DNA of 64,000 bases, taken from positions 1-64,000 of the forward strand of contig NZ_BORP01000005.1 in the NCBI RefSeq assembly GCF_018333235.1. Direction: 5' to 3'. Below, piece after piece: positions 43,989 to 53,388 of the stretch (position 1 is its first letter; each line of letters begins with the position of its first letter). The DNA is from Ornithinibacillus bavariensis. GTDB taxonomy: Bacteria > Bacillota > Bacilli > Bacillales > Amphibacillaceae. The position numbers and the translations under genes were made by a program. Under the pieces are notes generated by a model, which searched no databases, was not told the DNA's origin, and saw only the letters and a list, made by a program, of their open reading frames with translations.

Positions 43989-44121
43989 TCTCTATTAACC
44001 TCCACATCAAAATTTTATCAGGAATAGTGCTAAATGTTATTTCTATTATAGCTAACTTTCTTAGACAAAGCATTTGAGGAGATAAAAAAATCAATTGCAA
44101 ATTAGAGCTATTTGTGTAAAT

Positions 44122-44139
44122 ATATGTGTAAAGACATAT
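44122..44139. promoter_or_regulatory. Candidate operator between niaR and the symporter genes
   Basis: ATATGT (44122-44127) and ACATAT (44134-44139) form an inverted repeat with a six-base spacer. A second TGTGTAAAT lies 10 bases upstream. It is placed between divergent niaR and transporter genes. Assignment to NiaR is inference, as I cannot score it against the motif. Confidence 0.4.
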
Positions 44140-44193
44140 GTAAACATTATTTTGTATTAGTATGGGGTTTACAACTTGTGGAGGAGATAAGAA

Positions 44194-44382
44194 ATGGAGA
44201 AAAGAAAATCAAATTGGTTTTGGGGAATAGTTATTAGTTTCACCATCCTATTAGCCTATATCGTACCATACACTATTCTTTCCAAAGTACACGCCTGGAA
44301 TGGTAGCTTCCTATACTGGACTATAACAGGCATTATTATCATCATAGCGAATTTATTTATCACTAGAGGCTGGAGGGATTAG
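44194..44382 (+). CDS. Small two-helix membrane protein of a symporter pair
   Basis: 62 residues with two membrane helices (about 9-29 and 38-57). It ends two bases before the symporter gene, the arrangement seen for YhdT-PanF or DUF4212-symporter pairs. It probably assists the symporter. GGAGGAGAT about eight bases before the ATG supports the start. Confidence 0.75.
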   Translation: MEKRKSNWFWGIVISFTILLAYIVPYTILSKVHAWNGSFLYWTITGIIIIIANLFITRGWRD

Positions 44383-44383
44383 C

Positions 44384-45868
44384 TTGAATACTAGTCTTGT
44401 TATTTGGGGTATTGTTATTTATACCATTGTTGCTTCTCTGATTGCGATTTTATCAAGAAAAGGGAATCTACCTGGGATGTCGGGCTATTTTATAGGAAAT
44501 CGTAAAATGAACGGAATTCTGTCCGCACTTAGCTATAGTGCTACAACCTATAGTGCATTTATGATGGTAGGACTTGCAGGGCTAACCTATCAAGGGGGTG
44601 TAGGGGCATTAGGCTTTGAAATTGTTTATTTTACAGGGGTTTCACTCATTTTGATCTTCGGGCCAAGATTTTGGTTAATAGGAAAGAAAAATGGCTATGT
44701 TACACCTTCAGAAATGGTTGGAGATCGTTATAAGAGCAAGGCTGTTGCCGCTGTAATTGCACTCGTTAGCTGCTTGTTTTTAATTCCGTATAGTGCAGTT
44801 CAGCTTGCAGGAGTCGGCTACCTACTCCAAGGAATGACCAATAATTCTATTCCATTTACTGTTGGAGTTATTATTGCTGTTATCTTAGCATTGTTCTTTT
44901 CCTATACTGCTGGTATCCGCTCTGTTGTTTGGACTGATTCATTACAGGCAATATTTATGATTATTACCTCAACACTAGTAGTCATTCTAATTGTTCATTC
45001 ATTAGGAGGGTTTACTCAATTCTTTGAGAATATTCAAGCTACAAAGCCTGAGTCTCTATCGGTTCCAGGAAATGGCTACTTTAGCTTCATTACATTTCTT
45101 AGCTTAACCATACCATGGTTCTTCTTTAGCATATCAAATCCACAGGTTAGCCAACGGATGTTTATGCCAAACTCCTTTAAGGGGTTACGTCAGATGCTAA
45201 TTGGGTTTCTAATATTTGGACTCATTTATACGTTAGTTTCCGTTTTATGGGGATTCTCAGCTTTACAGCTTTATCCTGATTTAGACAATGCAGACCTAGC
45301 AACGCCTAGCTTATTATCTTCTAGTGTCGTCCCACCACTATTAGGTGTTATCGTTATGGTAGGTATCCTAGCAGCAGCTGTATCAACCATTGACTCTATT
45401 ATGTTAACCTTATCTTCCATGTTTGCTCGGGACGTATATGGAAATATGAAAAGTCGACCAGATGATAGCAAACAATTAAAGGTAGGAAAGATAGTCATTC
45501 CAGTAATTGCTATCCTGGCATATGCCTTTGCCGAATTAGAATTAAATTTGATAGCTGTATTATCCGTAGCAGCTTCCTCTGGATTAATTGTCGCCGTTCC
45601 TGCAACAATAGGAGCTTTTTTCTGGAAAAGAGGTACTGCACCTGCTGTCCTTTCAAGTGTATTAGTCAGTGCGTTCTTAGTATTGTTCTTGGAAGCGACT
45701 GGCACTAAACCATTCGGACTTGGATCAGGGATTTGGGGGCTTCTCGTATCAACACTCTTATTTATAGGGGTTAGTCTCTTCACCAAGGCTCCAAAGGAAA
45801 AAGCAGAGGAATTTATTTCTATAATGAAAAATTATCATCGAAAAGTTAGCACGAACAAAAATGGATGA
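44384..45868 (+). CDS. Sodium:solute symporter family transporter
   Basis: 494 residues with about 13 membrane helices, SSSF fold. SYSATTYSAFMMVGLAGLTYQGGVGALGFE and RFWLIGKKNGYVTPSEMVGDRYKSK are the Na+/substrate core and intracellular loop; AVSTIDSIMLTLSSMFARDVYGN is also typical. The pattern is closest to PanF-type and monocarboxylate transporters. The divergent niaR makes nicotinate or a related acid a candidate substrate, but that is inference. Start is TTG 44384, with TGGAGGG ahead of it. Confidence 0.82.
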   Translation: MNTSLVIWGIVIYTIVASLIAILSRKGNLPGMSGYFIGNRKMNGILSALSYSATTYSAFMMVGLAGLTYQGGVGALGFEIVYFTGVSLILIFGPRFWLIGKKNGYVTPSEMVGDRYKSKAVAAVIALVSCLFLIPYSAVQLAGVGYLLQGMTNNSIPFTVGVIIAVILALFFSYTAGIRSVVWTDSLQAIFMIITSTLVVILIVHSLGGFTQFFENIQATKPESLSVPGNGYFSFITFLSLTIPWFFFSISNPQVSQRMFMPNSFKGLRQMLIGFLIFGLIYTLVSVLWGFSALQLYPDLDNADLATPSLLSSSVVPPLLGVIVMVGILAAAVSTIDSIMLTLSSMFARDVYGNMKSRPDDSKQLKVGKIVIPVIAILAYAFAELELNLIAVLSVAASSGLIVAVPATIGAFFWKRGTAPAVLSSVLVSAFLVLFLEATGTKPFGLGSGIWGLLVSTLLFIGVSLFTKAPKEKAEEFISIMKNYHRKVSTNKNG

Positions 45869-45894
45869 AAAATATTAATAATATAAATACGCCA

Positions 45895-45927
45895 AAAGAG
45901 CCTGTAAGTATATCTCACAGGCTCTTT
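45895..45927. terminator. Bidirectional terminator after the symporter gene
   Basis: AAAGAGCCTGT (45895-45905) pairs with ACAGGCTCTTT (45917-45927). Confidence 0.85.
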
Positions 45928-45979
45928 ATTAGATTATATACCGAAGTAGAATCAGAATTTGTCGCTATATATTAGAAAA

Positions 45980-46648
45980 CTAATTCGCTAAAGGCGCAAT
46001 ACAAGCTTCATCATTATTCTTAGCAGTATTAACATAGTTTGAAACATTATAAGCTGCAAATTTTTCTGGTTCTAGGTTAAAGAGAAATTCATGTGCTTTA
46101 TTAGGTTCCATCACTTCTGGTGCAATCCATTCATCCTCCTTATTCTTCGGAAGGATAATTGGCATTCGATGATGTATCTCCTTCATAAAAGGATTTGCTT
46201 CACGTGTTAATATCGTGCAAGTAAACAAGTCCTTTCCATCATGGCTCCACCTATCCCACAAACCTGCAAAAGTAAAAAGCTTTCGGTCCGTTAAGTGGAT
46301 GCGCTTAGGTTGTTTCGTATCCCCTATTCGTTGCCATTCATAAAAGCTATCAGCTACTATTAAACAACGCTTACGCTTCATAAGATTTTTAAAGCTAGGC
46401 TTTTGATGTGCAGATTCACTTCTGGCATTAATCATTTTATAGCCAATCCTGTCATCTGTTGCGAATGAAGGAACAAGCCCCCAGCGTAAATATCCTGCTC
46501 GCTTCGCTTTTCCATCGTTAATAATAGCTAACACTTTTTGACCTGGAGCAATATTAAAGCTAGGCTGATAATCATCAATCTCTTGTTGAATTCCATACTC
46601 CTCTAAAATTTCTAGCTCATCTGCTAAAAGCGTGTACCTCCCACACAT
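45980..46648 (-). CDS. SRAP-domain protein (HMCES/YedK family)
   Basis: 222 residues starting MCGRYTLL. Cys2 becomes the N-terminal residue after Met removal and forms the covalent link to abasic sites in single-stranded DNA. Other conserved marks are NARSESAHQKPSF, CLIVADSFYEW and HHRMPIIL. The protein shields abasic sites from strand breakage. The start at 46648 is set by GAAGGAGG seven bases ahead and the need for Cys at position 2. It follows the glutaminase gene closely. Confidence 0.9.
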   Translation of the reverse strand: MCGRYTLLADELEILEEYGIQQEIDDYQPSFNIAPGQKVLAIINDGKAKRAGYLRWGLVPSFATDDRIGYKMINARSESAHQKPSFKNLMKRKRCLIVADSFYEWQRIGDTKQPKRIHLTDRKLFTFAGLWDRWSHDGKDLFTCTILTREANPFMKEIHHRMPIILPKNKEDEWIAPEVMEPNKAHEFLFNLEPEKFAAYNVSNYVNTAKNNDEACIAPLAN

Positions 46649-46673
46649 GAAAATACCTCCTTCAACATAGCTA

Positions 46674-47669
46674 TTAGAAAACACTTAAATCCCACTGAGA
46701 GGCAATATGCTTCAGTAGCTTTATACCTGCTATACTGTTCCCTCTATCTTCTAATGCCGGTCCATAAACTCCAATTCCACAACCTTCTATAAAAGGAAGG
46801 TATCTCTCTCTTACCCTTGGTGGTGCTACCGCCATGATTCCACCAGAGACCCCACTTTTTGCAGGGATTCCAACATAGGTAGCAAATTTTCCTGATGCAT
46901 CATACATACCGCAGGTTAGCATTAAGGCTTTTACAATTCGAGCTATTTGTCGTGGAATGATTTCTCCCTCACCAAAGGGATCCCTTCCATCATTGGCAAG
47001 TATTAAACCAATCCTTGCTAAGTCATCAACCGTTATTTCAATGGAGCATTGCTTAAAATAAGTCTCTAATGTTAATTCAAGATTAGACTCCAAAAATCCT
47101 GTCTCCACTAAATAATAACCAATTGCCCTATTTCTAGCCGAAGACTCCTCCTCTGATTCAAATACAGCCTGATTTATAGTAGGGCGATAGCCAATCATTT
47201 TTTCCAATAGCTTTAAAATCGGTTCTAGTTTTTCCATTGCCGTCTTACCATTTAACATTGATGTAACGGTTAATGCACCTGCATTCACAAAAGGATTTAA
47301 CGGTTTATCAATGCTTTTCATTTCCAAGTGCATGATAGAATTAAATGCCTCCCCGGTCGGTTCAACGTCAACCCGGTCAAGAACATAACCAATCCCCTTT
47401 TCCATACAGGCCACCATAAAACTAATTACTTTAGAAATGCTTTGGATTGTAAACGGAATATCCGTATCACCTGATTTAACAATCATGCCATTCTTTCCAT
47501 GAATAGAAATTCCAAGATGGTTTGGATTTGCTTTTGCCAAAATTGGAATATAGGATGCTACTTGTCCCTCTTTTGTATGCTTTCGATAAAAATCAACCCA
47601 ATCATCTACATATCCTTGCAACCAGTCTTTGTCTGCCTTTGTGCTCCAATTCACAGTACCCTGAACCAT
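46674..47669 (-). CDS. glsA: Glutaminase
   Basis: 331 residues of the beta-lactamase-like serine glutaminase family. The catalytic Ser-Lys is in IQSISKVI, and NPFVNAGALTV and KSGVSGGIMAV are conserved. It hydrolyses glutamine to glutamate and ammonia in the cytosol, where it can feed nitrogen metabolism or acid and salt response. It is the homologue of YbgJ/YlaM. Probably co-transcribed with the SRAP gene. Confidence 0.93.
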   Translation of the reverse strand: MVQGTVNWSTKADKDWLQGYVDDWVDFYRKHTKEGQVASYIPILAKANPNHLGISIHGKNGMIVKSGDTDIPFTIQSISKVISFMVACMEKGIGYVLDRVDVEPTGEAFNSIMHLEMKSIDKPLNPFVNAGALTVTSMLNGKTAMEKLEPILKLLEKMIGYRPTINQAVFESEEESSARNRAIGYYLVETGFLESNLELTLETYFKQCSIEITVDDLARIGLILANDGRDPFGEGEIIPRQIARIVKALMLTCGMYDASGKFATYVGIPAKSGVSGGIMAVAPPRVRERYLPFIEGCGIGVYGPALEDRGNSIAGIKLLKHIASQWDLSVF

Positions 47670-47776
47670 CTATTTCACCTCAAAAAACTATTCGACAAAA
47701 ATCATCTGCTAACAGTAGTATGTATCGTAATTCTCTATATATCAACTAAATTAACTAACATTTTCCGTTACAAAAA

Positions 47777-47812
47777 AAACAGCGGGCTGGAACTATAAGC
47801 CTCACTGCTCTT
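47777..47812 (-). terminator. Terminator of plsC
   Basis: On the minus strand GCAGTGAGGCT and AGCCCGCTGT form a stem with small mismatches, followed by TTTTTTT. Confidence 0.75.
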
Positions 47813-47825
47813 AGAATAGATAAAA

Positions 47826-48599
47826 CTAGTGTGTGTGAATTACAATATCCTCATTAGAGGCATCCTCATTACTAAGCACATCGTTCAGTGGTAATGCGGA
47901 TTGAACAATTCCTTGAAGCTTTGCAGCTAATTCAGCACTTTTTAATGATATAAATTGTTCTGGTAAAATCGGTTTATGAATAGTCATGTAGATGGTTGTA
48001 CCCTTTACACGTCCATTCTCTTCCTCTAGCATTTTATAAGTTCCATTTATTGTAACAGGCACAATCGGCACTTTAGCTTTAGTTGCTAGACGTAAACTAC
48101 CTGGTTTAAATTCATTAAGCTTCGTCCCTCTACTTCGCGTACCTTCAGGAAAAATAACAATGGAATGACCATTTTTCAAATTTTCAATCCCTTGATTAAT
48201 AGCGTTCATTGATTGACGCCGATCAGATCGGTCAATAAAAACACACTGAAGCAGCTCCATCCAGGTACTAATAATTGGTAGTTTTTTTATCTCTTTTTTA
48301 GCAATGAATCCAACCGGTCTTCCAAGATGTCCTAAAATGGCTAATATATCAAATAACCCTTGATGGTTTGCTACATATAGAACTGGCCCATCAGGAATAT
48401 TTTCTCTTCCTGTAACATGAACATTTGTGCCTGATTTCTGAATTACCTTTTGCGAAACACGCATCGGTGTCTCAAAAATTTTTCTACGTGTTTCATCTGT
48501 GCTAGGTTGTTGAATGAATCGCTTCGCTTGTTTTAAATTGAATAGACTTCCAATAACTAATAGAATCGCATATGTATAAATCCAAAACGTAAATAACAT
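47826..48599 (-). CDS. plsC: 1-acyl-sn-glycerol-3-phosphate acyltransferase
   Basis: 257 residues. An N-terminal membrane helix is followed by the acyltransferase motifs NHQGLFD (catalytic His-x4-Asp) and FPEGTRSRG (glycerol-phosphate binding). It adds the second acyl chain to lysophosphatidic acid to make phosphatidic acid. Start is ATG 48599, seven bases after GGAGGGG; the frame is open to 48614. The relative in B. subtilis is YhdO. Confidence 0.88.
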   Translation of the reverse strand: MLFTFWIYTYAILLVIGSLFNLKQAKRFIQQPSTDETRRKIFETPMRVSQKVIQKSGTNVHVTGRENIPDGPVLYVANHQGLFDILAILGHLGRPVGFIAKKEIKKLPIISTWMELLQCVFIDRSDRRQSMNAINQGIENLKNGHSIVIFPEGTRSRGTKLNEFKPGSLRLATKAKVPIVPVTINGTYKMLEEENGRVKGTTIYMTIHKPILPEQFISLKSAELAAKLQGIVQSALPLNDVLSNEDASNEDIVIHTH

Positions 48600-49009
48600 C
48601 GCTGTCCCCTCCATTGTTCATTATACTAAGAACCTAGCAATGTTAAAAGTTTCGAGTGAACTAAAAATTATGCCAGAGGACTGTAATTAAATTCCCCAAA
48701 TTAAGCTGAGAAAGACAATCCCTTTTATTCTTAGACATAAACTAACATGTATTTTTCACCATATTTTTCCTCTTCTATTACATTCGGAAAAAAATGTAAA
48801 GCAATTGAAACTTGAGTTTGTCTCCAGAATATCTTATTTTAGTATAGTAGCTATTTTTATATAAAACATTAGAAAGCCAATAATTGCTAATAATGTTAAA
48901 TATATTGCAGATAATAAATTTATCTGACCTTATAACACCCATAAATTTATTGTCGAATAAGAAAGTTATAATACACAAACATTATTCGTCATCACTGGAG
49001 GATTTTATT
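48600..49009. other. 410-bp intergenic region between plsC and mreBH
   Basis: AT-rich with no supported gene. It contains the start regions of two divergent transcripts. The only site I can place is the SigI-like promoter at its right end. Confidence 0.6.
48935..48957 (+). promoter_or_regulatory. SigI-like promoter of mreBH
   Basis: ACACCC (48935-48940) and CGAA (48954-48957) are 13 bases apart, resembling the ACCCCC / CGAA pattern of Bacillus SigI promoters. mreBH is a known SigI target in B. subtilis. The -35 has one departure from the C run. Confidence 0.45.
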
Positions 49010-50017
49010 ATGTTTTCAAATGCAGAAATTGGAATTGATCTTGGAACTGCTAATATACTTATTTATTCCAAAAACAAAGGAATTATTTTAAACGAGCCAT
49101 CTGTCGTAGCCATAGACATAAACACAAAACAGGTAGTTGCTGTTGGTGCTGATGCAAAAGAGATGATAGGTAAGACCCCAAGAAACATTGTCCCTATCCG
49201 ACCATTAAAAGACGGTGTTATTGCCGATTATGATATTACTGCACAAATGCTAAAGGCTTTTCTTAAAAAAGTAAGTAAAACACTAGGCATGTCAATGCGT
49301 AAACCAAATGTAGTTGTATGCACACCATCTGGAAGCACAACTGTTGAACGAAGAGCAATCCATAATGCCGTGACAAGCTATGGTGCAAAACAGGTTCATT
49401 TGATTGAAGAACCAGTAGCAGCAGCTATTGGTGCTGATTTGCCAGTGGATGAACCAATCGCTAACGTTATTGTTGATATCGGCGGAGGTACCGCAGAGAT
49501 TGGGATAATTTCTCTAGGTGGAGTAGTTTCCTCAAGCTCGGTTCGTGTTGGTGGAGACAAGATGGACGACGAAATTATTCAATACATCCGTAAAAAATAT
49601 AATATTTTAATTGGTGAACGTACTGCAGAAAATGTAAAAATTGAAATTGCTTATGCACATCCAAATCATAAAGAAGAGTTTGTTGATGTACGTGGTCGTG
49701 ATATGGTAACAGGTTTACCAAAAACCGTAACGATTTCATCAAAAGAAGTATACCAAGCTATTAAAGAGTCCCTAGAGCAAATACTACAGGCTATTCATGT
49801 TACGCTTGAAAATTGCCCACCAGAACTAAGCGGTGATATTGTTGATCGTGGAATTGTTATTACTGGTGGAGGTTCCTTATTAAAGGGTATGCAAGAATGG
49901 CTTGCAACCGAGTTATCCGTCCCAGTTCATATTGCACCAAACCCACTTGAATCAGTTGCAATTGGTACAGGTAAAGCAATTAAAATGATAGCAAAGCTTG
50001 AGAAAGCTGCAAAATAA
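49010..50017 (+). CDS. mreBH: Actin-like cell-shape protein MreBH
   Basis: 335 residues, the exact length of B. subtilis MreBH. Actin-fold nucleotide motifs are [33 protein letters not shown] and [24 protein letters not shown] is at the end. It forms membrane-bound filaments that guide wall synthesis and place the hydrolase LytE. MreBH is favoured over MreB and Mbl by the stand-alone setting and the phrases [21 protein letters not shown] and NVVVDIGG-like [12 protein letters not shown]. The start is ATG 49010 with GGAGG nine bases ahead; the frame is open upstream. Confidence 0.9.
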   Translation: MFSNAEIGIDLGTANILIYSKNKGIILNEPSVVAIDINTKQVVAVGADAKEMIGKTPRNIVPIRPLKDGVIADYDITAQMLKAFLKKVSKTLGMSMRKPNVVVCTPSGSTTVERRAIHNAVTSYGAKQVHLIEEPVAAAIGADLPVDEPIANVIVDIGGGTAEIGIISLGGVVSSSSVRVGGDKMDDEIIQYIRKKYNILIGERTAENVKIEIAYAHPNHKEEFVDVRGRDMVTGLPKTVTISSKEVYQAIKESLEQILQAIHVTLENCPPELSGDIVDRGIVITGGGSLLKGMQEWLATELSVPVHIAPNPLESVAIGTGKAIKMIAKLEKAAK

Positions 50018-50045
50018 AACGGGAGTTCTCTCCTGTTTTATTTTT
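50016..50045 (+). terminator. Terminator of mreBH
   Basis: AAAACGGGAG (50016-50025) pairs with CTCCTGTTTT (50030-50039), followed by ATTTTTT. Confidence 0.88.
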
Positions 50046-50268
50046 TATGATTACTAAAATTTTTGTTATTTTTATACAATTTTCCTATTATATTTCCGTA
50101 GCTTGGTGTTGTTTTCTGATATCAGTATTGTAATCCCCAACATTTAATTTATGATTACAATTTTGAATGACAACGAAAACGAAAGCTAGCCTTCCTTTAA
50201 ATTGAAAAAATTCCTCTAACACTATTTACAAATTTTTCAGAATACATTAAACTGAAACTAATGAGTCG

Positions 50269-50283
50269 TGTAAAGCGCTTACA
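50269..50283 (+). promoter_or_regulatory. cre-like CcpA site upstream of the acyl-CoA operon
   Basis: TGTAAAGCGCTTACA is the cre palindrome TGTAAGCGCTTACA with one extra A. The right half is perfect. It lies 207 bases before the CoA-transferase gene, whose operon would be a sensible target of catabolite repression. Confidence 0.45.
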
Positions 50284-50338
50284 AATCAATGCGACATGAC
50301 TGTTTATACAATTACTACTAGTATCAAAATAACTGCCT

Positions 50339-50445
50339 AGCTTGTTCACAGTTCATCTCCTGACCTGTTTCAACAAGCCTAAAGCCAGTTCATCATGATA
50401 CAGCTTCCTTGCTGTGTTCATTTTGAGATTGGCTTTTTTTGTTTG
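50339..50445 (+). ncRNA. Structured leader RNA with terminator before the acyl-CoA operon
   Basis: GCTTGTT (50339-50345) pairs with AACAAGC (50372-50378). AAAGCCA (50381-50387) pairs with TGGCTTT (50430-50436), enclosing an inner ACAGC/GCTGT hairpin with loop TTCCTT. A run of seven T follows, so the second element is an intrinsic terminator. It is about 45 bases ahead of the CoA-transferase start. GTTCAT occurs three times. It may be an attenuator or a free small RNA; I do not recognise a family. Confidence 0.5.
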
Positions 50446-50489
50446 TTAAAATGTAACATCACATGGACAAATTAGAAAGGAGTGAAGTC

Positions 50490-51647
50490 GTGACGGGAGC
50501 TTTAAGTAAAATAAGAGTACTTGACTTATCCCGTGTTCTTGCAGGACCTTACTGCACGATGATCCTAGGTGATCTAGGTGCTGAAGTGGTAAAAGTAGAA
50601 GCACCCGGTGGAAGTGATGAGACACGATTCTGGGGGCCACCTTTTCAGAATGGTATAAGTGCCTATTATTTGTGTGCTAATCGTAATAAGAAAAATATCA
50701 CACTTAACTTAAAGTCCACAGAGGGAATTGATACAATTAAGAGCTTAATTCAGGAGTCTGACGTCATTATTCATAATTTTAAAACGGGAACCATGGAGCG
50801 TTTTGGAATTGATTACGAATCATTAGAAAAACTAAACCCTGGTATCGTGTACTGCTCCATTACTGGCTTTGGTGAAACTGGCCCGTATAAAGAGTTACCT
50901 GGCTATGATTTTATCATTCAAGCCATGAGTGGGCTAATGAGTATTACTGGTGATGAACATTCCGGTCCCCAAAAGGTAGGGGTCGCAATTACAGATATTT
51001 TGACTGGAATGTATGCAGCAATCGGTATCCAAGCAGCATTGCTTGAACGAGAAAAGTCAGGACGAGGTCAAAAACTGGATATTTCTCTATATGACTCTGC
51101 TGTGAGCGCATTAGTCAATATTGGAAGTAATTATTTAATGGCTCAAAAAGTCCCATCTCGACTTGGTAATCAGCATGCCAATATTGTTCCCTACCAAACT
51201 TTTGAAACAATGGATGGACATATGGTGATTGCTATTGGAAATGACAATCAATTCAAAGCTTTTTGTACTATTCTAGGAAAAGAACAATATAGTGAAGATG
51301 AGCGTTTTAAGACAAATCCAAAGCGTGTAGAAAATCGGGATACGATTGTTCCACTAATCCAAAAAGTTTTACTGACAAAACCAACTAGCTACTGGCTAGA
51401 CAGATGCCATGAACACAATATTCCATGTGGACCAATTCAAAATTTACAAGAAGTTACGGATGACCCTCAGTTACACGCACGGGAAATGTTTTGGGAAATG
51501 GAACACCCAACTGCTGGCGTTATAAAGATGATTGGAAGTCCGTTAAAACTATCTCGAACACCAGTTACATTAAGGCATCATCCCCCAAACCCTGGAGAGC
51601 ACAATGATGAACTTTTAGATTCTCTTAAAGTGAACAAGGAGAAGTGA
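50490..51647 (+). CDS. CoA-transferase family III (CaiB/BaiF)
   Basis: 385 residues. The N-terminus IRVLDLSRVLAGPYCTMILGDLGAEVVKVE and the catalytic Asp region YDFIIQAMSGLMSITGD are standard for class III CoA-transferases, which move CoA between carboxylic acids. GTG 50490, seven bases after AAAGGAG, is the better start; the ATG at 50463 lies before that ribosome site. It begins an operon with an acyl-CoA dehydrogenase and a semialdehyde dehydrogenase. A glutarate or similar dicarboxylate substrate is plausible from that context. Confidence 0.88.
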   Translation: MTGALSKIRVLDLSRVLAGPYCTMILGDLGAEVVKVEAPGGSDETRFWGPPFQNGISAYYLCANRNKKNITLNLKSTEGIDTIKSLIQESDVIIHNFKTGTMERFGIDYESLEKLNPGIVYCSITGFGETGPYKELPGYDFIIQAMSGLMSITGDEHSGPQKVGVAITDILTGMYAAIGIQAALLEREKSGRGQKLDISLYDSAVSALVNIGSNYLMAQKVPSRLGNQHANIVPYQTFETMDGHMVIAIGNDNQFKAFCTILGKEQYSEDERFKTNPKRVENRDTIVPLIQKVLLTKPTSYWLDRCHEHNIPCGPIQNLQEVTDDPQLHAREMFWEMEHPTAGVIKMIGSPLKLSRTPVTLRHHPPNPGEHNDELLDSLKVNKEK

Positions 51648-51652
51648 GTAAA

Positions 51653-52072
51653 ATGGCTCCAAATAATAAATTGACTGATTCTGAACAAGTGGTTGAATTT
51701 ATGAACAATCTGGAACATCCTTTTAAAGAGGAAATTATTGCAGTAAGAAAAATAATTTTAGCAACGAACAACAGAATCACCGAAAAAATAAAATGGAATG
51801 CACCAAGTTTCTGTGTGAATGGTGATGATAAGATAACATTCAATCTTCGTGGAAAAGGATTTTTTCGATTAATATTTCATTGTGGGGCAAAAGTAAAGGA
51901 AGTCCCACATAGGCAACCCCTCATTAACGATGAAGGCGGTTTATTAGAATGGGCCAGTTCAGATAGAGCAATATTGAAATTTACTGACATGAATGATGTG
52001 ATATCGAAAGAAAATTATTTGAAAGAAATTATTAATAAATGGATTGATGCAACAGAAAGTTATCCAAATTAA
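51653..52072 (+). CDS. DUF1801 family protein
   Basis: 139 residues, soluble, with the DUF1801/YdhG-like fold pattern (HPFKEEIIAVRKIILATNNRITEKIKWNAPSFCVNGDDKITFNLRGKGFFRLIFHCG). Function is unknown. It overlaps no neighbour and starts six bases after the CoA-transferase stop. Its place inside a catabolic operon is odd and may be incidental. Confidence 0.8.
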   Translation: MAPNNKLTDSEQVVEFMNNLEHPFKEEIIAVRKIILATNNRITEKIKWNAPSFCVNGDDKITFNLRGKGFFRLIFHCGAKVKEVPHRQPLINDEGGLLEWASSDRAILKFTDMNDVISKENYLKEIINKWIDATESYPN

Positions 52073-52088
52073 ATAGGAGTGAATACAA

Positions 52089-53291
52089 ATGAATTTTAAT
52101 TTTTCAGAAGAACAAAACTTGTTACGTCAAACGGTAAGAAGTTTCGTAGATAAAGAGGTTATGCCATATATCGCAGAATGGGATCGCCAAGGGCAATTTG
52201 ACCCAACTATTTATAACAAACTTGCAGACTTAGGATTTATGGGAGTTTGCATTCCTGAAGAATATGGTGGAAGTGGAATGGATTATAACTCTTTAGCGAT
52301 TGTGTGTGAAGAGCTTGAACGTGGGGATACAGCATTTCGAACTGCTGTTTCGGTTCATACAGGATTAAATTCTATGACTCTATTACAATGGGGAACAGAA
52401 GAACAAAAACAAAAGTATCTGACACCTCAAGCAAAAGGAGAAAAAATTGGCGCCTTCGGTTTAACTGAGCCGGGAGCTGGTTCTGATGTAGCTTCTCTTC
52501 AATCGACTGCAGTGCGAAATGGGGATTATTATATTTTAAATGGGCAAAAAACATGGATTTCACTTTGTGATGTTGCTGATCACTTCCTAGTTTTTGCTTA
52601 TACAGATAAATCGAAAAAGCATCACGGTATTTCTGCATTCATTGTGGAAAGAACCTGGGAGGGGTTCTCCTCTAAAGCAATTAAGGGGAAGCATGGTATT
52701 CGTTCTGGGAATACTGGGGAGCTTTTCTTCGATAATGTAAAAGTACCTGCTGAAAACTTACTAGGGGAAGAAGGTGAAGGCTTTAAGATTGCCATGTCAG
52801 CTCTTGACAATGGTAGATTCACCGTTGCGGCTGGTGCAGTTGGGCAAATAATGGCTTGCCTTGAATCGAGTGTGAAATACTGCCATGAACGTGAAACATT
52901 TGGAAAACCAATCGGTAAGCATCAGTTAGTACAGCAAATGATTGCAAAGATGGAAGCAGGTCTACAGATGAGTCGACTCCTTGTCTATCGTGCTGGCGAA
53001 CTGAAAAACGAAGGAAAACGGAATACAAGAGAAACCTCTCTAGCAAAGTGGCAAGCATGTGATTTTGCTAATCAAGCAGCAGATGATGCAATGCAAATTC
53101 ATGGTGCATACGGTTATTCCGACGAATATCCGGTTGAGCGCTATCTTCGTAATTCTAAAGCACCGGTTATTTATGAAGGAACTAGAGAAATTCATACCAT
53201 TATGCAGGCAGAGTATGTCCTTGGTTACCGTAAAGATAAACCATTAAATAAAACATTACCAGCCTGGAACCCAGATAAAGAATTAGTGTAA
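52089..53291 (+). CDS. Acyl-CoA dehydrogenase family protein
   Basis: 400 residues with the full ACAD fold. FAD and substrate motifs are GLTEPGAGSDVASL, WISLCDVADHFLVFAYT and DNGRFTVAAGAVG. The C-terminal domain has ERETFGKPIGKHQLVQQMIAKME, and the catalytic-base Glu is in VIYEGTREIH. It oxidises an acyl-CoA to the enoyl-CoA with electron-transfer flavoprotein. With the CoA-transferase and semialdehyde dehydrogenase around it, glutaryl-CoA is one candidate substrate; short-chain acyl-CoA is the other. Confidence 0.9.
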   Translation: MNFNFSEEQNLLRQTVRSFVDKEVMPYIAEWDRQGQFDPTIYNKLADLGFMGVCIPEEYGGSGMDYNSLAIVCEELERGDTAFRTAVSVHTGLNSMTLLQWGTEEQKQKYLTPQAKGEKIGAFGLTEPGAGSDVASLQSTAVRNGDYYILNGQKTWISLCDVADHFLVFAYTDKSKKHHGISAFIVERTWEGFSSKAIKGKHGIRSGNTGELFFDNVKVPAENLLGEEGEGFKIAMSALDNGRFTVAAGAVGQIMACLESSVKYCHERETFGKPIGKHQLVQQMIAKMEAGLQMSRLLVYRAGELKNEGKRNTRETSLAKWQACDFANQAADDAMQIHGAYGYSDEYPVERYLRNSKAPVIYEGTREIHTIMQAEYVLGYRKDKPLNKTLPAWNPDKELV

Positions 53292-53388
53292 AGTTACATG
53301 TAATTATCGCACCTGTAAATTGATAGAACGATACGGGTGCGATATGCTTATTTATAGAAATAAAATACTCTTTAGGGAGGATGAAAAT

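Noticed and set aside
47499-47798. Two plus-strand frames overlapping the start of glsA
   Set aside because: Shadows of glsA and its upstream region, with no ribosome site and no protein-like pattern.
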